Assembly (NCBI GenBank): GCA_003118195.1
Contig: BEXV01000640.1
Coordinates: forward strand, 37,586-101,585
DNA: 64,000 bases
Reading direction: 5' to 3'
Source of the DNA: Hemicentrotus pulcherrimus
Lineage: Eukaryota > Echinodermata > Echinoidea > Camarodonta > Strongylocentrotidae
The notes beneath the pieces were generated by a model, which worked only from the letters and a program-made list of their open reading frames with translations, had not been told where the DNA came from and made no database searches. Position 1 is the stretch's first letter, and the number at the start of each line of letters is the position of its first letter. The translations under genes and the position numbers were made by a program. Of this stretch, positions 26,101 to 40,136 are shown piece after piece.

Positions 26101-26620
26101 AGGAGAGAGAGAGAGAGATAGAGAGAGAGATACATATAAAGAGATAAAGATTGAGGGATAGGGAGAGATGGAGCGATAGAAAATGATGGAGAGGTATATA
26201 AACTTTTGGAAGTAAAAGAAAAGAGAGAAGTAGAAAGAGATATGGAGAGAGAAGGAGAGATGGAAGGAGACTAAGAGGTATGAAATGATGGAAAGATTAA
26301 ATGAAAAAATTGGTGGTAATGTACGGAGCAGTGGAGAAAGATGAAGGGGTCTGGAGAGAAAGGGATAGAGATTGAGATAGAGATTGAGAAGAAAATCAAG
26401 ACAGAAAGATAGGGGCGGCTTGGGACGAAACAGAGTGGAGTAGATGGTGGATAATAGTGAAGATGCATGTGTTTTTGTGACTGATAAAAATATGTGTCTG
26501 GTTTGTAAAAGTACATGTAGTTGAGATTGAAGTGGGAGAACAAGAGAGGAGATTAGAAGAGAGAGAGAGAGAGAGATAAAGAGAGAGACAGAGAGACAGA
26601 GAGAGAGAGAGAGAGACTAG
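26101..26620. repeat. GA-rich microsatellite region
   Basis: Runs of GA at about 26101-26135 and 26559-26615 are joined by degenerate GAGATAGAGAG sequence. The minus-strand frames across it are low-complexity. Confidence 0.85.
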
Positions 26621-27116
26621 GAGAGAGATGAGAGTTGAAGAAAAGTGGTTTCCACAAAATGTAATGCAATAAAGTTAAAAGACTTCTTCCTGCAATTATA
26701 ACAAAAACGTCATCAATCAATAGTCTAATTTCCTCTATTACCCATTGCCTGAAGGATTTTTGGTTTGTTTTCAAGAAAACATTTCTTCCTCTCTTCATGA
26801 AGCGATGAAAACAAGCCACTGGATGAAATGAATTCACCCTGACATTTTCAATAACAATGCTGTATTGTTTGATCTGTTTGTATTGGCCGAGATACATTCA
26901 AATGAAACGATGTTGTTTCCGTCTCTAAAGATGGTGGTTCATCTTGGTTACCAGGACCTGCTGAAAGCCAGCTGATTTATTATTTGAATTGGGGCTTCTC
27001 ATATTTTCTCTCAAAACAAAACAAATTCAGCAGGATGCTAGTTCTGTGTTTAGAATGATATCAATGAACCATATATTTTGAAATTTAGGGAGGTGGTTTC
27101 TAAAGATGTGTTATAA

Positions 27117-27461
27117 TAACCTGGGTTTATGTGGCGCTTATTATATCGATGGTGTTCCTAAGCGCTCTTCAGATATATTATTACCCCAATAATCGGATTC
27201 AGCCTTGCCTGTACACAATGTTATCACATTCTCCACTCCCTGGGGAGCATTCCAGCCAGGCACCATTTCACAGATGTTCACAATGCTGAGCAAACTATAA
27301 TGACTTTCGCATTCTACTGGGTAGCCATTTAACACCTGGTATAGAGTGGCAAACGCTGATTAATGTCTTGCTAAAGGACATTAGTGCCGGACAGGGATTT
27401 GAACCCTAAACCCTTGAATTTAGAGTCAATTAATAAACCACTATTTCACAAAACCTCCACA
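27117..27461 (-). mobile_element. tRNA-derived SINE, degenerate copy
   Basis: On the minus strand a B-box-like GGGTTCAAATCC (27394-27406) is followed by a body containing GGCACTAATGTCCTTTAGCA, shared with the SINE at 56830. The end carries AAGCGCCACATAAACC and a TTATTATAA tail. The A box is eroded. Confidence 0.65.
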
Positions 27462-29147
27462 GGTGTAGAATGGATCGTAAGGCATAGGGTATGCATATAT
27501 ATGGCCGGATTTGTTATTTATAGAAACTCTTTTAATGATAATGATATTCAAATGAACAGTTGCTTTAAATGCCCGATAAAGTTAGTTGAATGATGAAGGA
27601 TTATCCTAGACTACTAAAATTAGGAGAGCTGGGTCACAAGTAGCTAAACACCATTCATTAAAGTTTAGTTGTTATCAGTATAGCAACAAAAATACAACCC
27701 ATGATTAGTACATACAGAGATGGAAGAAGTATAAATAGACCATATTATTACATCTGTCATTCATGATTTGTGCATGGATGGTATAGACAACAAGTTAATA
27801 GCAAGAGGGACATGCATTTAACTCTCAGAAGTGCATGCATGCGGAGACGACAACATGACATTTACGATTCCATTATACTCGGAACCTGGAGCGAAACATT
27901 CATGCCTCGATCAAACCCTAGCTGGTCCTAATTAATAGCATAAGAGAAGATAAAGACGATAATCGCTAAGAAAAATAAAGTTTGGAGCAGCGCCGCCGAG
28001 ATGTAGTTTTGTAAACCCCAGCAGCGGCAAATCAGTCGCGAGGTGATATTCTAGAGAGTTATAGGTGTGTGCTGTACACACATGTTGTGTGTGTTTTGAC
28101 AAGTCGCGAGTTAATGGGAGCCACAGCGTGGTTACATTGTATTCAGGCTAAGTAGAGTGTAAAAAGCTTGATGGTTACGGATCAAATTTCGTCAGTTATG
28201 AGTGTACATCTGCCTAGGGTAGGGAGCCACCTTGAAGAGTTTTGGAGTCGGATGACGGGGGATTGAAGAAATTCCTTCGCATACAAAGAATAGATTGGCA
28301 TCTGATTCAAAGAAAAACGATTATCCAAAATACTGCTTTCCTCAGTTTGTTTTTCTGTGCCGTGTTTATAAAAGAGTTGGGCAGTATTTTAATGTTTGAG
28401 TCGTGAACCAACACTTTGAAAAGTTGGACAAACTTTGCTAAATAAGTGCTCTAATTTTGCATGTTTAATATTTGTCCATGCAAGTCAGCCATTTTTCAGA
28501 AAAATTATTTGAGTTTGAGTTGATGTACTATTCATTTGTTTGATTTTCAGTGTAAACTATATGTCAAGCTACATGGCAATGGCATATTTTCCTACCCAGA
28601 ACTTTTTTTTTTCATCGAAAGGGGAATCAAAACAATTTGATTGGCATGATCTGTTTTGCATTCTTGCTACCATTTGGTCCTGCAGCTGTTGTTTTATTTC
28701 ATATCATATTTATATCAAGCTATATGATAGACCGAATCATCGCCATAAAATTATGTGTTCCCTTTAAACCTGTACCAAAACAAGCGTTAAAAGAAATGAT
28801 TTGCATTTTGTTGGTGCATTCTTTCCACCCCTTTGGTCCTATGTCTCCACGCCTAACGTATCCAACTCTCGATCCTATTACCAGAACTGCATTTCTGATG
28901 TCAATTTCAATATCAGAAACCAAGGGAAACAATCATTAGGTCTGATGTGGTTTTTGACCATCGTGACATGTTTGACAAGTTGAACTCTAATCGGCAGAGA
29001 ATAGCCGTGAAATTCTCTACCCCAAACAGCACCCAGTGTGTGAAAATAAATGATTGCCTGAGGGAACAGGATTGAGAAGGAGAGAGGTGAATTCCAATGA
29101 AATATGGATTTGAGAAAGAGCTTCACTGCCATTACTTGAGCAGGGGA

Positions 29148-29434
29148 GTGTTTCATAAAGACCAAGATCAACTTTAAGCTGGACTTAACTATGGCAGGCC
29201 ATTCATGCCACCGGTTGCTCTCATTATTGGTCTCTAAATTATGTTCTTTAGATAACATTTTTTCCTTTAATGATGTACATGTATTGTCAAAAAATGCGAG
29301 TTCTGTAGATTTGTGACCATGATTTGTATGTCATTTGAGAGACCAATGCCATAAATGGTTAGAGGAACTAGTGGCATAAATGGCCTGCCATATTTAAGTC
29401 CAACTTAAAGTCGATCTTAGTCTTTGCGAAACAA
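29148..29434. mobile_element. Foldback element with about 62-bp arms
   Basis: The left arm includes GTTTCATAAAGACCAAGATC and ATGGCAGGCCATTCATGCCA. The right arm repeats both in inverted orientation with about seven substitutions over 62 bases. It is followed immediately by a C homopolymer (29437-29450). No coding sequence. Confidence 0.8.
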
Positions 29435-30083
29435 CCCCCCCCCCCCCTCCCAGGTGTCTAGTTTTGTTCTGAAAATCATATTAACCTCAAGGACTTTAAT
29501 CTTGATCAATTGAACTATATAAGCAAGAAAATTGTACATTGTATTTTCTTGAACTGTCAGTTTAGATATCCTAAGTAGCCCCAGCCCCTATTCCTTGCTC
29601 TGTCATTGACCTATAAAAACCACTAGCTGATCTACTTTGCGTACTATGTAATGATTGTACTGGCTTTTTATGTTGAAAAACTCTTCTAACTTTGTACTTA
29701 CTTCGATATATATCCCCGGTGATGTTTTTGTTGCATACGATATATAATTATTCAATGTTCAGAACACCTTTTGAGGTTTTCAATTGAAATGTATAAAGAT
29801 TTGAGATGTTTCTATCGATATACTATGTGCACTAACTGAAAACAAATGAAAAGAAAAGTGTAGTTACGTGGCCTCCATATATCCAACATGCTTCTTTATA
29901 GACTAATGTCCTGTATCAACATTAAAAATGGTATTGCCTGTTGTATAAGTCAATATCTTTGTTTCACTCCAAGTTGTGCCCTAATACCAAATCAATATAT
30001 TTTTAATACCATTTGTTTGATCTTATGAATGAAAATCCTGAACACAGTGAATTCAAACTTCCCCTGTACTCTCCTTGACACAG

Positions 30084-30329
30084 GTGAAACTATCGACATC
30101 GACAGCGACGTGCCTACAACCAATGGCCTCATCACAGATGATGAGGACTTCGCTGAGGGGAGCGGTTCGGGTGACGGAGAGGGCGGCGAGGGTAGCGGTC
30201 CTCCAGACCAGACAGCCGATCTGACATGTGATGATTGGCCATGTGAGAACGGGGGCACCTGCTACCTCAGAGGGGAAACCCCCATGTGTACCTGTGCCCT
30301 GGGATGGGAGGGAGCCATGTGTGATGATG
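30084..30329 (+). CDS. Exon 2: acidic Ser-Gly-rich segment plus EGF-like domain
   Basis: A phase 1-1 exon of 246 bases (82 codons) with a CTTGACACAG acceptor and GTAAGTC donor. Residues 1-48 are acidic and low in structure, with three Ser-Gly pairs (codons at 30161, 30167 and 30194) in an EGSGSGDGEGGEGSG context. Ser-Gly dipeptides flanked by acidic residues are the usual site for heparan or chondroitin sulfate chains. Residues 49-80 form an EGF domain: CDDWPCENGGTC, then CTC and GWEGAMC, with six cysteines. The last codon is split G|CT and joins exon 3 as Ala. This marks the product as a likely secreted proteoglycan; chain attachment itself is inference. Confidence 0.9.
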
Positions 30330-31539
30330 GTAAGTCAGTCCTACTTTGTATATTACCCATTATTTACAAATCATTCCAATGTGATAAATTATGTAATTTT
30401 TCTTTCATTAAATAGTTTACATTGCCCCTTTAAAACAAGTAAGCCAGAGTTAATATTTTGTACTTTCCATCAGTGATATAGAAAACAAATTCTGTACAAA
30501 TCATTTAACTCTTTCCTGGCTTTTGTCGAGCAAAGGAATATCACATATCTTTAGTATTAAAAAAAGTTTCTGTATGCATTCTTAGGCCTACTCTCTCAAT
30601 ATGTATGCAATCATACACATATCAAACTTTATCGTCATTATCGTAATTTTATATGCTACAGCTGGAAATAGGCAGTTGTCAAAAAACGAAAGATTTGCCC
30701 CAATTTTATTAATTTCAATTTATATTTAGAAACAAATCATGAAGTTGTTTGGGCTGAAATTTAGGCTGAGAAAATTCCTGCCATTAAGAAGTTGGCCCAA
30801 TTATATCAGATATTTGACAAAAGTTATATGGCACCCAAATGACTAGTCTCTAGCAGAGGGGAGAGTCAACAATCTATCATAATCATTCTTTTGGCTCAAA
30901 AGAGGTAAAATGAGTTACTTGTAAGAGAAACTTTTGTATAAATCCCAACTATGCAACCATTAAAAGCTCAGCTTTGAGTCATATGTAGAGAAATATACAC
31001 AGAGAAGCCAAATGAGAAAGAGGTTTACTCTGTCTCCAGACCCCCTTTAGGTGTCTAAATATTTTGAATCGAAAGGAAAAATTGTCTTTGTTATTCTTCC
31101 CCAGAAACAGTCAATATTATTTTTATGCCAGCAAGCCCTGTATGCATTAGGAAGCAGATTGGCATGGTCGTTTAACAATGCAAATAAATCTTGAACTAAG
31201 GGTTAGGAATCCTTCTGAGCATGGAGTCTGAAAAGTGAAATGGAAAGTGAAAAAGAGAAATTGTACAAAGCACCTGCTCTTACTGTTATATCTTTGTTTG
31301 ATGACTAAATATTCAGTTGTTCAGTGTTCATACAATGTTTGATAGGACAATGGAACACCACCATGGCACCATCTGTATGAAAAAAATATATGCATGTATT
31401 TGTTAGAACTTATGATTAATCAAGAACATTCTGTTAACAGTTTGTTTTGCAGATTTTACTTGGCCTGCCTCTTCGGTAGCTTACAAATGCTAGAGTGCTA
31501 TCAGTTTTGGCATACAAAGAGTTTGGTATGATACATTGC

Positions 31540-31800
31540 ATTGGAGAGAGAGAAATAGTGAGTCAGATATAGATTTAGAGAGAGACAAATAGAAAGGGAA
31601 AAGAGAGATAAAAGAAGGAAAGGGTTAGCAGAAGAGGAGAAAGCAAGCAAGCGAGGGAGGGACAGACAGACAGACACAGAGAGAGGGAGAGAGACAGACG
31701 AACAGACCCACAGACAGATGGACAGACGAACAGACCCACAGACAGATAGACAGAGAGAGAGAGAGAGAAAGAGAAAGAGAGAGAAGTTAAAAAACGTGAG
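31540..31800. repeat. GA / GACA microsatellite
   Basis: GAGAGA runs combined with GACAGACAGACA and a repeated unit containing GACGAACAGACCCACAGACA. The minus-strand frame is Ser/Leu low-complexity. Confidence 0.9.
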
Positions 31801-33175
31801 TATCTCTCATGCATACAAAAAAAATTGTCCTGCTGTCTTTATTATAACTAGAGAGTGCATATAGAACGACATTGGAAAAGCAGGAGAGAAGAGACAGGGA
31901 AAAGATTGAAAGAGAAAGAGAAAGAGGGGTATGCATCAGCATCTCAAAAATGCTATATTACTCATACACAATAATCAAATTAAAGACCATGCATCCTTTC
32001 AAAACGCTGAAGGATGGTTGATAGGAAAGCTTTGCCTGAAGGAGAACATACATGAGTAATGCTTACATATCTCTTTACCTCCGGAAGGGAAGGCCACCAA
32101 ATGCACCCATAATTTATCAATCATACCTCCCCTATCAATATGTCTTGTCAACAGTCACTTTTCACCTGACATCATTCCAGACCGACAATCAACTCCCGCC
32201 CCGCCGCCGCAGAATATGAGCATGGTATCTGGTTAGCCATTGCTGGGTGGTTGCAATAAACGGGGCAAATCGTAGCTGGCTCGTTGGCAACCCAATATTT
32301 GTGATAACGATGCGATGAGAGCAATATGATTCGCCAAGTGCTATAGATAGTGCGTTATGATACAGACAGAGCATTCGCACTACAAGAACTCTCTTCAAAG
32401 TTTGTGAGAATAAAAAATGTGTAAATAATCATATAGCAAATGGGGCATAATAAGGTAGGAATATCATATAAAGGAATAGGCATATAACTTACATACGGGT
32501 ATCCCCCAAAATAGGTTCAGAGAAGTAGACTTTAATATACTGTTTATATGGATTTTTGTTTAGATGTATTTTTATATAGTGAGAATAGGGATCTAGGGGA
32601 TATTGCCATGGGAAATGAGGGGGAGTAAGAATTGGTCTGGTATCAAAGCTTTACAACCAATTTGAACTTAATGCCCCCTGATCTTCATACCAGTTGTGTG
32701 TTGGTTTGATTGTTGAACAGTGATGATATTGAACATGGTGCTCTCTTCACTTTGTTCAGCAAAGAGAAGAATATAGCAAAATTTGTGAAGGACGGCGACA
32801 TAAACATAACATTTGTTTCAAAAATAATATCGCTAGTGATATTTGTTTGTCTCGCAATGTGGTCAATAAGGTATCTAAAAGATCACGACGTTTGTTACCA
32901 TTTGTTGCTTGATGGCTTGCTCTGGTCATTTATCTTTCTAGCACTGTAGCACAGCTCTTGTGCACTCGAACCAAGAACTCAATAGTATCAAAATGATACT
33001 GTTTCAATGATAATGACTTTATAAGTATATTGGCTTCATAATTCAAGTTTTATCACCATTATTAATTTATTGCATAGCTTGAACCTAAAAGCAAAGCAAT
33101 GTACATTGTTTCACCTTCTTTTGTAAAAAAATCCATTGTCTTTGATCCCTTGCCTTGACATTAGCTAGTAATCTC

Positions 33176-33237
33176 TTTTCCAGCTCATCATTCAAATGAT
33201 AAATTCTTTTCCAGCTCATCATTCAAATGATAAATTT
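33176..33237 (+). repeat. 31-bp tandem duplication
   Basis: TTTTCCAGCTCATCATTCAA and the following ATGATAAATT occur twice in a row. Confidence 0.9.
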
Positions 33238-36200
33238 TTCCTTTTTACTGAGTATCAATTCCAACTCGACGGGACTCGGGAGTTACATCATTCAGTGCAG
33301 CATCAGTCTCCCACTTGATGTGGATGAAGCGATGTGTCTCTAATATCCCTAAGAACTATTTGTTGACTTTCTGCACACGCACTCAAGTCCCCTTTGAGGC
33401 ACTAGGGGTAGCACGTATGATTGATTATTGCTTGAAATGGAAGTAAGTTTGTACTTGGTGATATTGGTCCACTTGGTTAGGAGTTGAGAGATTGGATGCT
33501 AATGTCAATCATTTAGCGCAAATCTCCTATAGGATAGTATAGTCTCTTCTCTCAACAGTGATATCCAGATTGCACTGTGCATTGAGGAGGGAAGCATTTG
33601 TCCCACATACTAAGTCTTAGTAGTGCAACAAAGAAACAAAAAAGTACCTGCATACTGCTTCGTGTAAAAATTCTTTAATAAAGATGCTATTAGCATATTT
33701 TTTCGTATTTATATTGATATGAGGAGATAAAATTGTCACAAACTAAGCTAATGACTGGATGCTCATTCAGTATTTTTATATCACATAATTTATTTATTGA
33801 ATATTACAAGAGAAGGCATGACCAGCCCCAAAAAGCAACATATACTTTGTTGAACAATTAAAAGCTAGACTTTATCTGACTATTGGATTGGATTTTAATG
33901 CACAAATTAGTTACTGGTAAATGTTAAGATCAGATGGGTCTTGTGAAATCAGATGACATTTTTTACTCAAGATATTGGTGTAAACAACTTGGGTATACCG
34001 TAGTCAATGTAAGTCAAAAAGTCAATGTACAAAATACAGCTCATGGAGACGATTAAAGTGAATAATAGATGTGCTATAAATTATACAGATAAGTAATACA
34101 TATCTTGTGAATCAAATTCTGTTCGATGTACAGCAGAAGAGAATGGATGAGGGAGGGCGACACGTATGGCTCCCCTCCCTTGTCAAATTTGTGATTTGGG
34201 GGGTTTTGTTGCCTTTTGCCTTTTGCTTTGAGGACTAGTTTCATCTCGCCAAGAATACACTTTTAGAACGGGATTTTCAGAGATTTTTTACACAATTGTG
34301 CCCCTTTATCAAACGATCCTTGATGATCTGCCTGTATTGAGCACTTTATGGTAGTAAATCCAGTGAAATACACCACCCTGGATTGCTGGAAGAGATCAAT
34401 TCCCCTTTAAGTTTTCTGGATCTTCCCTTTAAGTGTTCTGGGTTCATTGTGAGATAGATACCCAACAGAAGTCATTTGAGTTACAGTCCTCCTAAATGGA
34501 AGGGACCCACTTTTATGATTGCTTGGATATATATGTATAGATATATATATCATCTTGGAGAGGTTTGTTTGCATGTGGGGGCATTGGACTTGCCATAAAT
34601 TATCTTCCAACTGTAAATAATTAATCGGGGCGCCCATGGCGTGGACCTTTTAACTGCGGTATCCATGTTGATGGCACTCTGAACAGCTCTCTGAGATGAC
34701 ATGATCCAACCTCATGTTCCAGGGTATCTATCCAGTCAGTCACTATGGTGCAAGTTATGTGTGTATCAAGTACTTGATGTTGAAGTGTAACCTGGTACTC
34801 TCACTTTATGGAAAATGTGTTGCCAGAGTGGAAACAGTAAAAGCTAAAAGCTAAAAAACACAATCCCAACTATTTAAAGAAAATCAACTGGAGAGCAATA
34901 TCAATACTCTATTGTATGTCCCATATAAAAAGTATGTTCAGATTAATTAATACGCCATTGTCACATTGCACATTTCAATAAGTGACACACAAGGCTGTTG
35001 AAATTGCATGAGGTTGATTATTTTAAAGTAATTGCTATTGGGTTATAATTGCTACAAATGTGCTGTGATAATGAAATCAAATAGATATCATCTTCAGAAA
35101 CCCAGAACGGCATTGAAGGGTCCCATGTGTATGATGACACTTGTGTAGATCATGTGAAAAATACAATTCTCTTATTTCTCTATCATTCTCATACTTAATA
35201 CAACTTAACAAGAACAAATGCAATAGTAGAATATTTTTAAGAAATGAACACAAGTCAATTCTGAACATCACCAGAAATAAACGCGGCAAACATGACTGTC
35301 TTCCATCTCAATCTAAGTGATGACCAAGTGAGGGGGAAGTTTACACTGGTGCAACTCAGGCATGCCAAAGGGGTATCACGCTAGCAGGTTAGGAAAACAA
35401 ATGAGGGGCTCACGACACCGGCTTAATCATACAAGCTTTCAACACACAGGGTACCTCCGATACTCAAACCTGACATAGCGATGAAACGTGATCAGTTTAC
35501 TTTCAACAGTCGGTACATGGGCTTAGCCATTAGAGGGGGAAGGCTCTAATTATTAGTTTTGGAAGTATTACAGCATGGGTACAGTAATGAGGGGTCACTA
35601 GAAGTTCTTGAGTTTCATTTATGGATATAAAACATATCGTAAAGAGGACTTCAAGTTGTAAAAACTATGAAATGAAGTGTAGATGTTTTAACTTTAAACT
35701 TAAAGTGTTACTCACATGATATGATAATTGATATGATATAATAATTGGGGGTATGTATCTGATTAACTTTAATTTTCTCAAACTATCTTCTTCTCTTTTT
35801 AAACTTAAGGCCTACACAACATGCAAGAAAATCTTTTTAGTTCAGTTTAAGTACATGATACATGTAACATATGTCCCCATAAATTCTTTGACTGGAATCA
35901 GTATTATTGCCTTTAAGTTGAAGAAAATTTGCAGTGTATACCTGAGGTGGTTGATAGGCATTTTGTTGGAAACAAATACAACTGTCATGATTATGTTTTG
36001 ATTTACATTGTATGAGTTGAATCTTCTCCTAAAGTTGTTAACATTACATTACGCACAATTAAGAAGAGGATTTTTAAATCGATATGGTGTTCTGAATGCT
36101 CGTGATCAAAGTCTTGCTAATGCAAACCATCTCTCGCAAGCAGCTGTATGATTGTTTTAATAACGTTGAATAGTACGGCGTGGAGACAGTACAAGTACAA

Positions 36201-36599
36201 GCTGCGTAATGCGAAGAAGGCCATGCAAAATTACCAAGTGTGCCTTTGAGCGACAAACATTCTAAAACTTGAACCGTGCCTGCATTCCATCTCATAATTG
36301 TAGTCAATATGACAAGTTAATTTGGCTAAATAAAATGTCACACTTGCCAGAAATAAATAACCTACATACGTGACACCCCCCGGCGGAGGGCTTCTTGTAA
36401 GAGGCCTATAAAAACAATCCAATGGACGATACGTGTGTGTCGGGAGAAAGAGCGTTCCTCTAGGAAAACGGAAGATGAGGGTTGCATCACTAGCCTGGAG
36501 GGGGTTGCCATTGTTTCTCTAGAGTGTGACGTTTTATACGAGAGACGATGTGATGCAAGACGCCATTTCAAGCTCTCCCTTCCGCTACAGCCCAGTGGG

Positions 36600-36705
36600 G
36601 TAAGAGAGGGAGGGGGAGGGAGAGAAGGAGAGAGAGAGAAAGTGAGAGAAGAGGAGAGTGGGAGAGAAAGAGAGAGGGAGAGAGGGGAGGAGCGGAAAAG
36701 GGAGG
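36600..36705. repeat. GA-rich low-complexity tract
   Basis: Purine-only sequence of about 100 bases with GAGAGAGA and GGGAG units. It explains the E/R-rich and S/L-rich frames on the two strands. Confidence 0.85.
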
Positions 36706-38958
36706 ATAGAGAGATCGAGCTGGATTCGCATTGCAGGAATAATTATTTGTAGACATTCACCTTTATTATAATACTTCATTGCATAAAACCATTATGCCTT
36801 TTCAAACAGTCCTTCAAGGTCTACTAATTATTTTCTATTTTTAACTTACAAATGCATGTAAAAGGTCTTAGCAAAATGTACTGATATCAGCACATTCCGT
36901 TTGTAAAGTATACTATTTATGTGTACCTGTGTTCTGAAATTCAATGTGCTGGTACATGTAGAAAAGATATCTGAGATCTGTGACAAAATTAGATTTTTAT
37001 AATGATGTCATAAACCCTAAAGATGACTCCCCAGTACTTGTTGATGAGTCACTCCTCTGATATCAACTTGTATAATTATATCTCTAATACGATGTAAGCG
37101 ATACCTGCTGCCACCAGAAAGTTTCTTTAAAGGCATCCATTCACATTTGTAATGAATTGTGGAAAAAAGTGTTCTTCCATGGTTGACAATAACATTGATA
37201 AATAACTCTCTTTTTTAATCCGGAAAAAATGAAAGCAGCAAAACATTCATCTTATGGTTTTATGGTTTTAAACCTTGCAATTAAAGTCTTCACACATAGC
37301 ATTAAAGCCAAGATACCTGTTTCACTACTCAATTTATAGGTTTTACTGTACTGGAAGTGTGTTCAAATTGATATAGCAGGCATTGTTCATACAGTAGATT
37401 CCAGCTAGAGACGTATATATATATATATACATATATCATCAACAGGTCTTATAAATGTCACCATTAATGGCAAGCTCTTTGCATGATGCCATGAAGTGTG
37501 GAGGAATTTATTTTCACAAAACATGTATTTCAAAGGAAAATTGTCTGTCTTTGTATGGAGGTATCTCAGGCTGAAAATGTATAGGCTTCATTTAATATGT
37601 TAAAACTTCAAAAGTATTAATTCATCTCATGTTATCTTGGGCTCAGTATTCAAAGGGGTAATTCAGTTTATTTAAACTGCTATAGTATGACAATGTTGCT
37701 CATGAAGTTGGAGTAGAATTTTCTTCCCTCTTTTCATGAACCGATTGTGACAACATGATCTATTCCAGATAGATAACTTTATATCTTCTCCAAAAAAAAC
37801 TGTCTTGCATTGATCAATATATATAGTTCTGAGAAGATATAAGCTTTATCACATTTATTCCAGCTACAATAGTGATATCCTAGGGAAAGGAACGTCTGAA
37901 TTTATGAGTCCTAACAATATGTTACACTTGCTTTAGGGTATAGGTACACATGCAGAGTCATGCATATCCGATGTATTAACTATGAAAGTTTGGAAAGAGA
38001 TTGGTTTCAGTGGTTTGGTTTTTAAGCAGCGTTGATCTGCAAGTTAATTTGCAAGTTTGAATCATGCATGTTTGAGGAAGGTGATCAGGAAGAGATTACC
38101 ATATAGATTGGAAGGGAGACCATTATGCCGTGGCAGCGGGAGGGAGGCTTATTGGCGGCATGGGTATACTATAGAAGGAGGAGATTAGAAAAATTAGGTG
38201 AAATGGGTAAAAGAGTGGGAGAACAGATAGAAATAAAGAGAAAGAAGGAACGAATTATGAAATATATCATCCATGGTGGGGGCAATGTTTTCATCTTCTC
38301 CTAATACAATGTTACAATGGAAGCTAAGGTGTGTAGTTCAATTCATTTTTTATTTTATTTTAGTTTCAATTTTCTTTTGTTTGTAATATTATCAATCCCT
38401 ATGTCTGCCTTGGAATAGTATACCTAGATTGATAGCACTTTTACAATTCTTTCTTTCTAGTTTTAAAGCAAAGAGGGAAAAACACATGCCAATGCAAGAA
38501 AGAACTCCAATCAGTTAAACTAGATAACATTTGGAAAATAATAAAAGCAGACTCATTGTCAAAGTTCAATGGCTGTAAAAGGACAGAAAATGAAGCAAGA
38601 AAACTGAATGAAAGAGTTAAAATTAGATATATAAAGCGAGCTGTTTGAATAAGATATAGATGTATAATCAAACTATTAAATAGATATTGATGTTTTCATG
38701 ACCATTTCCACACGTTGTATATAAGAAGTATTTCTCTGAAGCGTGGACCTGTTTTCTCGAAGGTGACCCATTTTCCTCTTCTGATATTTTGAAGGAGACT
38801 ATTTTTCACCTCTATCAGTTACAGATGATCGATCTCAAATTAAAAAGGCATGCAGACTATGACGAGCCACCAACACATTCAATCTCCCGCACCATTACAC
38901 AAATTTGATCACCATTTTCTGCAGTTTTTTTCACCATTCATGTCACGTAGCATTATCC

Positions 38959-38972
38959 GTTACCACGGCAAC
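38959..38972. promoter_or_regulatory. RFX X-box motif
   Basis: GTTACCACGGCAAC fits GTNRCC-N2-RGYAAC exactly. Intronic; function not shown. Confidence 0.35.
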
Positions 38973-39895
38973 CTGGGATGGAGAATCAATGGGAGGAAAC
39001 TGCAGGAAATCGAAAATGAGGCGGAGAATGGAATGTAGTTCTTTTTTAAGGTGCCGTTTGAGATGTTCTCAAGTATGATGTTCTCAAGTCCGATGTTGCG
39101 GCTGGCTTGTATGAAACTGGATGCTATGAAACCTTGGAGTGGGATATTTTATCCTGCCTAGAAATTCACTATTTCTTTATTTTTTTGCTGTAACCTTACA
39201 TGTCCCAGCTTCCCATCAAGGGCTCTTGTTCCAAGAGATGATGCCAGATCAGCTACTAGAGCTGAATAGGGGATGGGAAAGAGACTCAGAGGGGTGTAAT
39301 GCATACTTGGGTTCATCCAACTTATATTTTTCTGGGTTGGAATGGGTGTGCATTTATTCAAGAAAAATTATTGGGAAAAAATTGAGCTGGTATTTGAGAA
39401 TTGATAGTACTTTGCTAGTGCATCACACCTCCAGATTTTATTATTTTTCTCTTCTTAAAACTCATTTTTCAATAGTTAAATATGTTAATGAACACTTCCC
39501 AACGGTACACCAGTTTTAAGCAGTTCCCATTTCATCCATCTTCCTCCTGTTGCTACATGCAAGTAGGGTATATAGCTATCAACTACATGATTAAAAACCC
39601 ACATTTCCATTGTGAAACTCACAATAATATTTTGTCCATGTGTATAGTCAGTTCATATCTTCAGTAGATGCCACATTCAGAAGGCTTTAAAACCCATAAT
39701 CCCTGTCAAATCATTTGAGCTAATGACCTAGCTTTCAGTACCGTACAGGATGTGGAAAAATGGCTTCTGTAACCAAAATTGGTTTTTAAAAACCATAATC
39801 CAGACCGAGGTCAGCTATTTTATGCAGCTTTTGCATGATGGTTCGGTAGCTGACCATTGCAGTTATTGATGACTCTGTAGGTTCCTTATCATATT

Positions 39896-39954
39896 TTCAG
39901 AACCAGAAGAGCGTAAAGGTACATGAGTTAATACCCTTCTGGCTCCAAACAAAT
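39896..39954. repeat. AGAAGGGC hairpin element, copy 2
   Basis: Left arm CAGAACCAGAAGAGCGTAAA and right arm GAGTTAATACCCTTCTGGCT followed by CCAAACAAA form the same hairpin design as the copy at 53099. This copy is shortened at the left end. Confidence 0.55.
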
Positions 39955-40082
39955 TATATGAATTTTTGATGATGATGTGGATATATATGAGTTATACTTG
40001 GGATAAGAGAAAAAAGGGATAGAAATGTGAATTTCTTTTTTTGAAGTCATAATCCAGAGGTCAGCTTGTCAACTAATGAATA

Positions 40083-40136
40083 TTTTCTCCATCATGGAAG
40101 CTAAGGATTTTTTCTCCATCATGGAAGCTAAGGATT
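40083..40136 (+). repeat. 27-bp tandem duplication
   Basis: TTCTCCATCATGGAAGCTAA with GGATT occurs twice in immediate succession. Confidence 0.9.

Larger units (their letters stand above)
9398..30083 (+). other. Intron, 20.7 kb
   Basis: A large phase 1 intron with a GTAAGT donor and an acceptor ending TTGACACAG. It contains the exon-tail copy at 9672, several DNA transposon remnants, a LINE fragment, a SINE, GA/CT and GAT microsatellites, a 24-N gap (11082-11105) and a single N (17511). I found no further cysteine-rich or laminin G exon with proper splice sites, but a short one could be missed by eye. Confidence 0.65.
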
